Assembly: GCF_032854445.1 (NCBI RefSeq)
Contig: NC_088304.1
Span: 31,749,732-31,813,731, forward strand
DNA: 64,000 nt
Reading direction: 5' to 3'
Source: Liolophura sinensis
Taxonomy: Eukaryota > Mollusca > Polyplacophora > Chitonida > Chitonidae
Part shown: in pieces, positions 33,251 to 44,100 of the stretch
How positions within the stretch are numbered: the stretch's first letter is position 1
How the letters are laid out: each line of letters begins with the position of its first letter
Translations under genes and position numbers: made by a program
The notes under the pieces: model-generated
The model's input: the letters and a program-made list of their open reading frames with translations, nothing else
Databases searched by the model: none
Told to the model about the DNA's origin: nothing

Positions 33251-34458
33251 GTATCTAGTACTGGTTCGTATTGAAGGCTTTAAAATTGTGATCCTTGATA
33301 CCATACCTTCTCGTTTGTCACATGACAAAAACTAGCAAGCGCGCTGCTAGAAGACCCGATACTAGACCCGTGTATACTTTGAATTAACTATGTTTGTTTG
33401 CGGGCTTACGAGTGACGTGATCAGACACTTTGGCGCCATAGTTGAACTTCTAAGTTTGTCATTTCATTCTTGTTGATTTCGTGGAGTAAAAAGGCATATG
33501 ATAAAAAGATCTTCAGGACGGTGCGTGTTCTGCAAAGTTGTATCAACATCTCGTTGTCAGTGGTGATACGACAGCCTGACCTCAGACAACTCGATGTTGA
33601 TACGTCATCGCGGATCACGCATTGTCACGATATTTTCTATATATTCTGCAAACAGAGGCCGAAGCGATTTGACAGAAATTATTACAATACAATATAAATT
33701 AGCTTACATGGCGACCCCATTCCATAGAATAATTTCCGCCAAAACAAAAAGAAGTGTTTTAGAGATTAAGGCCGTTTTAATCAACAATTGTCAACCCATA
33801 GAGAACTATTATCACAGTAATGTGGCCTAAAATCTGTGGATCCTACATAAATAATTTTCCACAGCTTTAAAAAAAACTAAACATTTTTCGGTGCACAAAG
33901 CACGGTGAACAAACAACATGAACATATCATGGAAGGGAGACTTTATTATTTTGGATCGACCAATTATACGGTGATGCCGATAGAAAGAGCATTAGATACT
34001 GCAGCAAATATCTTGTTTTGGCCGATTCTGCAAACCGAGTGCTCACTACTACTATTTTTGAAGTCGGTCACAATGTGCCCTCTCAACTCAGTCATTGGGA
34101 TTCACCTTCCTAGATCCCTGGCTCTCATTGTTCTTGAGGTTTTGATGAAAATAAGAGGCTTTCGTTGAATAGTTGAATGTAAAGACTCAAAACCACTGAC
34201 ACACACTAGATGTGGGTTCAACCCCGGCCTTGAGCAAGACATTTCTAGGTTCCTCAACTCCGGTTATTCATTTGACATGGGCGCCTGATCAAGGCGGCCC
34301 AAAGAGTTGAACGCGTTTGTTCTTTCCTTTATTACGTCCCAATTATGGGTGTATGTGTGTGCATAAAGTATACATGAAGGCACTGCAACGTCACAGGAGA
34401 AAGCGATGTGTTCTACTGTCATTTGGACCGTCTGTGTAGCTCGTCCTCGATTCTCCCA

Positions 34459-34665
34459 TTAAAGACGTACAGTATAGAGAGTGAAATCAGAGCAGCAGCC
34501 ATTGTATCATATTTGGAAAATGATCACATATAACCGGTGAAATATGGTCTCTTGTCAACAACATCAGTTACATTAAATCCTTTACATCAGTTGGGGTTTT
34601 ATTCTAGCTGTTCATGTAATTGCTTCAGTAGCAATTTACACGCCCCTAGCACCATGGCTTAAGTA
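34459..34665 (+). repeat. R1 dispersed repeat copy
   Basis: Starts 'gacgtacagtatagagagtgaaatcagagc' and continues with 'ataaccggtgaaatatggtctcttgtcaa', 'ggggttttattctagctg' and 'agcaccatggcttaag'. One of the two longest copies in the window, with 61468. Confidence 0.78.
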
Positions 34666-35024
34666 GATTTAGGCAAGAAAAACGAACCGCAGTGATGTGA
34701 AATACAACATTTTAGAGGTCACTGATCTAAAATTACTCAAAATGTTGTATTAAAACATTTAATGAACAAAAACATGAAAACAATACAAAGGGACCGCTTG
34801 TCTTCCATCAATACGGCTTGAACGTCAGTGTGTTACAGAAGAGGAAAATTCATCAGTAACTTGCCAAATGTCAGTGGTTCCCCCTGGGCACTATACAGTC
34901 GCTTCCACCTGTAAACCCTATGGGGCAGACAAACAATTAATCAGTTAAAGAGTTAGTACTGCAATTTAAGTTTATTTGTGAAGAGTGCGCTTTAGAATAC
35001 AACCTAGGCTTCACCGTAAGGTCA

Positions 35025-35140
35025 AGTAGGCGTACTTCACCGGTTACGTATGAGCGATGTCAACTGTCCCATCCTGTTCGCTGCGCTCGGTTAACTCCCT
35101 ATTATAAGCTTTCTGTTGTATTCATTGACTTGTTTTGTCT
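35025..35140 (-). repeat. R1 dispersed repeat copy, diverged
   Basis: Antisense, with 'gtacttcaccggttacgtatgag' and 'caactgtcccatcctgttcgctgc'. The rest is heavily altered. Confidence 0.55.
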
Positions 35141-35754
35141 ATTGGATAGATATCTGAGTAGAGCAGCATAACCTGAGTGTTTCTCCTTTATGTTACATAT
35201 AATTGCCTGTCCATCATTTCATACAAATGTGTATCAAGTAAGTTAAACAAAAGCAACAAATGACCGTGTGAAAACTGATATCTGCTCGATGATAACTGAA
35301 CAACGACGGTTGGACGTCTTATCTCTTTCTTTGTCCTTTGAATTCATTTTCTTAAAGCAGATTCTTTCAACATGCACAAAGAAAGGATTTAATGTAACCA
35401 TAGCAAATACAATAACACACCTTTGTTAAAATACAGTGCTTAAGAAACTGGTTGTGCATGGACACCTGAAGAGTTGCATAACCAAGATAAGAATGTTTAC
35501 ATTAATAACGGTGTTTAGCAAAATCCCTGTCATTTACGCCAATATAGGCTGGGTTTTCGAGGTATCCTGTATTGTTATTAGTGTAGCGCTTTTTCATACA
35601 TTTGTATTCTAGTTGAAATGAGCGGAACAATATCCCCCCCCCCACACAAGTTTTCAATGATGTTGGAAAGGCACAGGGAATGTCCTACAGGCGAACGAAT
35701 AGATTGAGTATCCACATCGAGTAACATGCTAATTTATAAGTTGTCGATAATCAG

Positions 35755-35976
35755 CCCAGCAGCCTCCCAACAATGCGGTCGCTGTGAGTTCAAGTCCAGC
35801 TCGCGCTGGCTTCCTCTCCGCCTGTATGTGAGACGGTCTGTAAGCAACCTGCATATGGTCATGGGTTTCCTCCGGGCTCTGTCTGATTTCCTCCCACCAT
35901 AATGCTGGCCGCTGTGTTAAGTGTGAGATATTTTTGAGTTCGACGTTAAACACCAATCAAATAAATAAATAAATTA
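35755..35976 (+). repeat. S1 tRNA-derived SINE, 5'-truncated
   Basis: Begins inside the head ('cagcctcccaacaatgcggtcg') and continues through the body to 'gttaaacaccaatcaaataaataaataaat'. Confidence 0.9.
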
Positions 35977-36654
35977 AGCTCGACTGGAAATGTTTCAACA
36001 GCTATGAGCCTTCACATAATGTCAGCTCCGCCCATGACAAATACTTAAATCGTCCAAAAGCTGTGTTTTCTGTGACAAGCAATAGCGTTTGCGTTAGCTC
36101 ATACGATTCTTTAAAGCATTCGCTGCAGTGTTTCCACGGCCGCTGCGTTGACAGCTGCGTTCAAATTTCAAAAACCTTTAATAAATACCAATGCAAACAT
36201 TATTAGATCCAACAGTAGAGTTGGGCATATAAAATCAGCCGTCTGTCTATCTGTTTACATTTGCGTGTCACCTTCCCAGTTTGCTTTAAGCAAACATTTT
36301 TAGTTCATTCTGATTTTTATATGTCGTATTCGTCGTGTATTTTCTTCAGCTGCCATGGAATACTGGCATCAAACTATCGCTATTTTTCCAGGTTCATTAT
36401 CAAAAGAATTGATTTTCGATTTAGTTTAAACTCACCGCTTACCGACGCAGTGTCATTGTCGTTTGACTGGGTGGGACGTCACGTCTCCATGCGTTAACAT
36501 GCTTCTTGCAATTCGATTGGATTTATCTCTGTTTTCTCAACCACTTTACTCAGTGAGATGGTAAACAGTTTTGAAATTTTATCCTTGATAACGTTCGATT
36601 GCATAAAACGGGTACTTCACATGGTATTTGTCGACCAAGATTGGCACAAACCTC

Positions 36655-36745
36655 ATATGGAAATCTAACCCCGAAGAGAAATCTACACCCGCAAGAGAAA
36701 TCTACACTCCCAAGAAAAACCTACACCCGTAAGAGAAATCTACAT
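36655..36745. repeat. 19-bp tandem repeat, about 4-5 copies
   Basis: 'agagaaatctacacccgca' and variants occur in tandem on the plus strand. A C-rich end and an A run at 36787-36806 follow. Confidence 0.8.
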
Positions 36746-37164
36746 CCCCCCTCCCCATTCGTAGCGAATTCCTCAATTTAAAAGCAAAAAAAAAAAAAAA
36801 AAAAAGGCACAAAGACAAACAAAGCTACGCTCGTTCAAGATTGATGATTGAAAATCTTATGTCCGACGTTCAGTTGCGCTAATGTCTATACCAAAAACAT
36901 GACATAAGGGGAATTATTTGCATCGATAAAGAATACATAGTTCGTTCATAGGACGGCGGACGGCGGAGTTTATGACACAAAAAATCCCCACTATACAAGG
37001 TACGGTCAAAAAGAACTCCTCGCAACTGGGTGGAAAATCTGTCGCTCAGGTCGATTGCCAACCTGTTCACACTGAGAAATCGTCTGTGAAGTGACGCAAG
37101 GGCCTCCCCTGTATGTGGTTGAAGTTGTTATTAGACTGTTAGCTGAAGTAAATAGCTTTGAGGC

Positions 37165-37450
37165 ACATTACATGCACTCAATCCTTAAAGTGCATGTAAT
37201 GTGCCTTCTTCTTGCAGGGCGGATGTCCACCGCTCTTTTATCTAGTGCTGCTTCACTGAGACGACTTACCGAAGACATGCAATTCGCTCCGCCCGAGCCA
37301 TTATACTGATACGGGTCAACCGGTCGTTGCACTTTTCCCTTCATGTTAAACGCCAAGCGAAGAAGTTACAACTAGGTGTTTTTAGGTGTGGCCCAACCCA
37401 GGATTGACCCTGGATCTACCGCTCCCGAAGCTATGCTATCGGGGCCGGTG
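37165..37450 (-). repeat. S2 tRNA-like SINE, nearly complete, with 3' snap-back
   Basis: Antisense copy from 'agtgcatgtaatgtgcctt' through 'ccaccgctcttttatctagtgctgcttcactgagac' landmarks to the tRNA-like head 'gatctaccgctcccgaagc...gatag-like' near 37440. Its outer end is an 18-bp perfect hairpin (37161-37206). Confidence 0.82.
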
Positions 37451-37699
37451 AGCTTTCATTGGAAGAACAGCATATAATCTAGATAGATTCACAAATATAA
37501 TCAAACTTGTCTAAACTAGAGACTGAAAATACATATGAAGAAATATAAAAAGGAATTTCTTGTGTTGTTCAAATTAATCCCCCCCCCCCCCGCCCTTCTT
37601 CCAGTCCATTACCTCACTTTGTTAAGCACTAAAAAAAGCTATACAATTATAGGGATCGGACTCGTTATCCTATTCGACACAACAGTTTCAAGGCACACT

Positions 37700-37920
37700 G
37701 GACCGGCCCCGATGACCACAGTTGTTTGGGCTTCCGATTCGTTGGCGGTAGATCCAGGTAAATCCTGGGTCAAGTCACACTTTAGACCTTAAAACAGGAA
37801 GTTGTAGCTTCCTCGCTTGACTTTCAGCATTAAAGGGATAGTGTAACGACTGGTTGACCCGTATCAGTATAAAAGGTTCGGGTGGGGCGGCTTACGTGCT
37901 CGTCGTCATATGAATATGAA
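37700..37920 (+). repeat. S2 tRNA-like SINE, 3'-truncated
   Basis: 'ggtagatccaggtaaatcctggg', 'gtgtaacgactggttgacccg' and 'ggttcgggtggggcgg' match S2. The body between the last and 'cgtcgtcatatga' is deleted. Confidence 0.78.
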
Positions 37921-38159
37921 TACACAGTATTAAAGTGTTTATAAAGTTTAAAAAGTTATAATGCCATCCGCTTTATAAATTTTATAAATTTTAAACTTAT
38001 TCACCAATTCTGAACGGTAACACGTTCGCAGCCGAGGGTTTAATCCCAGGTTCAACATTTTCTTGCCACCATTATAATTGGACATTTGGAGCGTTGGCAG
38101 CAGGTACTGGCGGGCGGCATCCTCTCTCGTACACATGTTGTATTATACCTAAAGTTTTT

Positions 38160-38487
38160 TCCACTATGTCTCACTTGACAAAATACGATTGAAACATGCC
38201 CGAGGTAGTTGGTTTCACTCCGTTTTCTTCCATCCGTAAAACTGACATCGCCCTAGTGGAAATTCTCCAGAATAGCTTTAAGTAATACTTAAATTAGAAA
38301 CAAACGATAAGTATTTAAACCGGATCATGTTGTTTGTCCACGTGATAAAGTACGACACAAATATGCCCGAGGTACGTGGTTTACTCCGAGCACTCCGAGT
38401 AAAACTGCCGACCATCACACAAGTGAAAATTTTTCAGAATAGCTTTAAGTAATAATTAAACAAACAAAAAATAAATAAATATTTCAT
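38160..38487. repeat. Two tandem diverged copies of an unnamed dispersed repeat
   Basis: 38160-38330 and 38337-38487 share 'catgcccgaggta-gtggttt-actcc', 'gtaaaactg', 'agtg-aaat-t', 'cagaatagctttaagtaat' and 'cggatcac/cggatcat'. Sequences at 37944-37990 and 38598-38645 ('aaaagt-ataatgc-atccgcttta') also match each other, so the duplicated block may be longer. Confidence 0.7.
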
Positions 38488-39664
38488 TCGGATCACAATA
38501 CTAAACCTTTATTCATGAAACGCGTCAGGGATATATACTGTCACTGGGGAATATTGCCTTTCAATAAAATGTAAGATTCCTACTTTTGATAGTATAAATC
38601 AGTTTGAAAAGTCATAATGCTATCCGCTTTATGAATTGTATAAAGGATCCCTTGCAACTAGGGTAAAGAATCGTCCCACTTCGGTGCAGTAGTGAGGTGT
38701 ATTTTTTTTCACGCAGAAAAACAAGTTAAAACTTAATTTAATATGAAGTAACAATTACTGAAGAGCATGTGTGTGAAAAAAATGGAGTGATGCCATTATA
38801 CTTTTTTTTCATTAAAAGATAAAAGTAGGATCAAAAGCAGACTTTGCTATTTTAAGGTGTTTCCCCTGCTGGAATTCCCTTCATAATAAAAATATGATTT
38901 CGTGAATCAAAATGATTTCCATATATTTGGTGTGTAGTTAAGGAGTAGTAAGCTATAACGAAGTATCGTGTTGGTTCACGCGATCATATGTTCTATCATA
39001 ATATGTCATGGCCTCTAACGCTTTGTCCGTACTGGTCCAGTGGTAAGATTCGAATCTTGAACCGTTGTGTAGAATAGGATAACCAGTTCAAATCCTATAA
39101 TTGCATATTTTTTTCAGTTGTTAAAAACGTGAGGGTTATGGAAGGGGGGGGGATTAATATGAGTTACACAAGGATTTTTTTTTATGTTTCTTCATATATA
39201 TTTTTCAAGCTATATGTTAGATAAATTTAAATATACTGTTGTAAATCTATACAGATTACATACTATATTCTTCCAAGTAAAGCTTAACTGTATTTACTTC
39301 AGCTAACGGCATATCGTAAAATTACATTGAGAAAGGGGGCACTTGTTTATCAGCTTAGTTTCGTAATAAATATCTATTAAAGACACTGTCATATATTCAA
39401 GGTATAAAAACCTAGTTTCACATACCAACATTAGACGGAAAATGATATTATCCTGTGCGTTTAATGGCATACAGTAGGCTGGAGGATAGCAACGAATATT
39501 TTAGCTTGGCCTATATCATCGGCTACACCTGTTACATAACAACTTCAGCCGCATACCGGGGAAGTCCTTGTGTCATTTCGGAGATGATTTGTGATTGTGA
39601 GCATGTTGGCAATCGGCCAAAGCGACAGGGGGCGATTTCCCATCTAGTTGTCCTCCTCACCTTA

Positions 39665-39830
39665 TTCTACTTACACCATGGCACTAGAGTGCCATGTGCA
39701 TGCTGTATAAGTTTTTTTCTACACAATTTACATGAACAGTTGCAATAAAACTGAGGTGAACTGAACATCTGTCAACTGTCACACTGTCGTCGCTCTTCTG
39801 GTTTTACTCTGTATGTTGTAATCCTTTGTA
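39665..39830 (-). repeat. R1 dispersed repeat copy
   Basis: Antisense copy with 'ttacaccatggcactag', 'acaatttacatgaacagttg' and 'caactgtcacactgtcgtcgct...ttttactctgtatgttg'. It shows the unexpanded ancestor-like form of the 47-bp unit. Confidence 0.72.
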
Positions 39831-40895
39831 TTGTGATATTTCCGGCTGAATATTGCTCAGTTGTAAGCCCATCTAGGAAAGGAATAGCTATATACTATAT
39901 TTAGTAAAGAACTGATACTAAATACTCACGGATACCTAAATTACATTTTATTGTCTTTTTGATACTATGAATATTTACAAAATTACCGTAAACCTAAAAT
40001 TACAGGAAAATCCATTTCCACATTTTACTGCCAGGTGCAGTATTTTAATTTACTTGGTGCAGGAGAGGATTGTGGGGACTGAGGTCAGTGTTAGATTGGA
40101 GTGTCCGACTGGTCAGACAGGGAGGTAAGAACAGAACTGGAACTTCTTAGAACTACTGTCTCATTAGGTTATAAATCACTCCTGGACGTGTACAGTCATT
40201 AACTAAGATATGAAATGTAAAAGGAAAGAAGAAAGGAGAGCTTGACTTAGGAATTGAGGACATTGAACTCAGCTACTTGTCGCCATGTGCTTTGAAGTTG
40301 ACTGGGACAATGAACACTAAACTCTAAAAGGAACCTAGGGTATTGTTTGATTTCATTTTGTATTAAATCATCTTTATTTTACACACATAAGTGTTCAAAA
40401 TTATTGTGGTCTGCATTCGCTACATGGCCAAGTTTCACAAAGTGTTTTATCGTACATTTGTCGAGGGATATTTTGTACATCACTATTACCGCGCCATAGT
40501 CCTCTATATGTCCGATTATCACACATGTGCGACGTCTTAGTGAAACTGGGCACTGGCGCCCACTGAACTTCATTCATGCATCGGCAGATCAATCTGTTAA
40601 ACTACACAAAAATGAATCCACTACAGGCTAGAAAAGCAAATTAACACGGATGACGTCTGCTGAAATTCGTTAGCCCTTTCATCAGTAAAGCCGCACACGT
40701 TCGAACCCAGCACATGTTTCCTCCACCAATACGCAAGTTCGGCGTTAAAGACAATTCAAATAGGTAGATAGGCTTGTAATGACATATTGAGGGACTGTTA
40801 CTTGTTATACTACCTACGTGGCATGAAGGTTACCGCAGTTTAAAATATACATCCTGCCTAATCTGTCGCACTTATCTCAACTGGTAAAAGTCGAC

Positions 40896-41125
40896 TCAGA
40901 GTTTTGAGTATTCACATATGACACCATGCAGGCCATGTTCGCAGTTGTCGGTTTTCCAGCCTAAGGCACGATCGATATAAATACAGCTGTCTTCACCGTA
41001 GTAACCTCCGGGAAAGCCTGAGGTGAAGTTGTCGTAGGTGATGGCAAAACCGGTGCTGCTCCATTGGTACCTATCCACCCCTGTACCTTGGCCACTTGTC
41101 CACAACTGGAGGTCATCGTTATAAT
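40896..41125 (-). CDS. Gene B exon 4: C-terminal half of the CTLD and stop
   Basis: The acceptor is 'attttacag|attataac'. Key stretches: 'LQLWTSGQGTGVDRYQWSST', 'YDNFTSGFPGGYYGEDSC', 'WKTDNC' and 'GVICEYSKL', then stop. This is the Y-x-W-x-x-T-G ... GxPxx ... DC ... W ... C ... ICE skeleton of a CTLD, with F for W in the NW position and FPGG for the EPN/QPD loop. Confidence 0.9.
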
Positions 41126-44100
41126 CTGTAAAATTAGCATAATATTGATAAAATATGTGCATTTAATTCAGTACACCGCACTCAATACTATTGTTTATGG
41201 GTCAACGAATTCATCGTCTATACAACGGAAAACCACGAAAGAAAACAAGGAAGCCTAAGACAGCTGACATTCTGTAGGCGTGACATATGATTGGAATTTC
41301 AAACTCCGTCAGTAATTTATATATTTATTTATATATTTATTTATTTGATTGGTGCTTTACGCCGTACGCAAGAATATTACACTTATACGACTTATACGAT
41401 CGGACATGGATGTTGGCAGCAAGAACTGGTGGACAAGAACTGAAAAAACTTGGACACGGCCCGCTTACGATACTTAACACATTGGTACTTACTTGTCAAT
41501 AGATCGCCTATAGTCTGCTGCTCCTCTAGAGTTTCGATGCTGAGCAATTGGGCCGACTTCAGCGAACAGGCTACGACGGCTTCCGGAACGGAATAGAGTT
41601 GTACATCAACAAAATAACACTCGTTTTCATTTAGCAGGAATCCAGTAGGGCAAGCTAGAATGTGATACACAAAATGCTGTGAGAGTTAAATTTAATGAGC
41701 CGAACATTTATAAACGCTTAAGTTTATAAATGATTATAAAGTTTATAATGATTATAAATGATTCACACACCGTGTTGCTATTGTATGTAAATATTAACAA
41801 ATAATTAAATGAATTTTCTGGTAATGATTTGTTGTTTTACGACCGAACTCAAGTATATTTCATCTATACGCCCAGCATTATGGTGGGAGGAAATCGGGCA
41901 GAGCCAGGGGGAACTCACGACCATCGGCAGGCTGCTGCAAGATCTACTATTTATATATTACATTTTGTTTGTCGTCCATCTATAACCGGATCGTCATACG
42001 ATCACTGTTTGAAATAAGCGCTCTACGTAAATACAGGAATCAGATGGTGACGTGAGTGCTCAGTTGATGTTATACTTTAGGTCAGTCAAAGTGCCTCATC
42101 TTAGCCTGGCGATTCCTCGACCTGCATCGGATAGTGACACTGGTCACTAATGAGTACACACAATTATCTTTTACAAACGTTGGAAAGGCTGGGAGGGAGG
42201 GAGGTGGGGGCCACGAATGTTTCAGCTAACAAACAGCTTCTGAACTTCCTGACAACGATGTACTTCAGCGCAATATTGGTAAATTCGGCCAAAACCAGGC
42301 TAAGAAGACGTTAAAACCAGCCTCTGACTGGTTTGTCGAAGTATTTCAGTGCTCTATCACACATATTGTGTGAAAAAATATTAGTTAAAACCTGTGAAAA
42401 CCGGGCTAAGAACAGTTTCTGACTATGTACGAGCGAGCTCCGGTGTCAGATAGTACTCTGCCCTGTTAATCCTCTGTCATGTAGTAATCCGGCCAAACAT
42501 AGTAAATCCAGCTTCTGAATCGTCTGGACAAAGTACCCCAGAATCATATATGATAAAACCAGGTTCTAGAAGTTTTATTTTAATCAAAAACGTTACTTTT
42601 CCCAACAACACACAGGTGTAAATGAGAGGTAAAGGTTGAGAACTGACCAGGGGTTGTCGCTGCAGATGTGGTGGTCAAACTGTTTATCTGTAGCTGAAGG
42701 ACAGAAAACAAACAAAACTTTCGATGGAAATATCATTGAAACATCTGGTAATCATAATTGCTGTTGTTATTAATTGATAACTGATGTACTGAGGTTTCAA
42801 AAGAGTAATATTCTTGGTACAAACTAATAAGTCGCTTATAAAGATAAGAGATCCATGATCCCTGAAAGTGAGTACCAGTATGTCTTTTGGACATTGTCTT
42901 CCACTGCTATACATTGTTACGTTCATGTGTTCTTCACAGTGTCCTCCATTACGGTATATTGTTATGTTCATAAGTCAGTTTGCGTTCTGTCCTGTATTAC
43001 AGTACACTGTTATTTTCATGAGTTTGTGTTTTGGACAGTGCCCTGCATTGCTATACATTGCTATATTCATGAGTGAGTATGTGTTTTGGACAGTGGCCTC
43101 CATTGCTATACATTGCTATGTTCATGAGTGGGTATGTGTTTTGGACAGTGGCCTCCATTGCTATACATTGCTATGTTCATAAGTGGGTATGTGTTATGGA
43201 CAGTGGCCTTCATTGCTATACATTGCTATGTTCATAAGTGGGTATGTGTTATGGACAGTGGCCTTCATTGCTATACATTGTTATATTCATGAGTGAGTAT
43301 GTGTTTTGGACAGTGGCCTCCATTGCTATACATTGCTATGTTCATAAGTGGGTATGTGTTTTGGACAGTGTCGTCCATTAGGGTACGTCGCCACGATATG
43401 GCTGAAATATTGCCGATGTGGCGTAAAGCCATAATCATTCATTCCATTAGGGTACATTCTTATATTCGTAAGTGGATATGTGTTTTGGATAGTGTACTTC
43501 GTGGAAGTAACGGTCAAATATCTTGAAATTTGCACTAGTTTTCTACAAGCCAACACCGTCGAAATATTTTTGGCGAAAGGAAAAGCCTGCTACATAACAC
43601 AAACATCTTAAACTGGGTGTGTTAAGATGAACCGGATTTTCAGAACCGACCGCTCGCAGATTTTATCGGTAGTTCTTGCCTGATTAATAAAATACATGTC
43701 CTCAGGCCTAGTTTTGTTTCATTTAATTTATGTATTTATTTGATTGGTGTTTGTCGCCGTACTCAAGAATGACGGCGGCCAACATTATGGTGGGAGGAAA
43801 CCGGGCAGGACCCGGGGAGGCCTACGACCATCCACAGTTTGTTGTCAGACCTTCCCACGTACGATCGGAAAAGAAGCCAGCATGAGCTGGACGAACTCAC
43901 AGCGACAGCGTTGGTTTGAGGCTTCTGGGTTATTACGCAACGCTAGCGCGCAGGTAGCTAGGTAGCATACAAATCAGTTATAAGTGATACTAAAACTAAT
44001 AGATGAAGACTGGGTAGTAATTAAGTCAGAACTGTTACCAAAACTATCGACTGAATATTTTGGTAGCAAGTTAGTCAGAAGTGACACCCAAATTATTGAC

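Larger units (their letters stand above)
32539..40895. other. Intergenic region between genes A and B
   Basis: It is 8.4 kb with no exon I can support. The gene A promoter should lie just above 32538, but no clear TATA-initiator combination was identified. The region contains S1, S2 and R1 copies, 19-bp repeats at 36655-36745 ('agagaaatctacacccgca' type) and two related segments at 38160-38487. The gene B polyadenylation signal may be the AATAAA complement at about 40373. Confidence 0.6.

Noticed and set aside
39028-39105. tRNA gene
   Set aside because: 'ctggtccagtggtaagattcg' and 'agttcaaatcc' resemble A and B boxes, but I could not fold an acceptor stem or a normal anticodon arm. It is more likely a tRNA-like pseudogene or SINE head.
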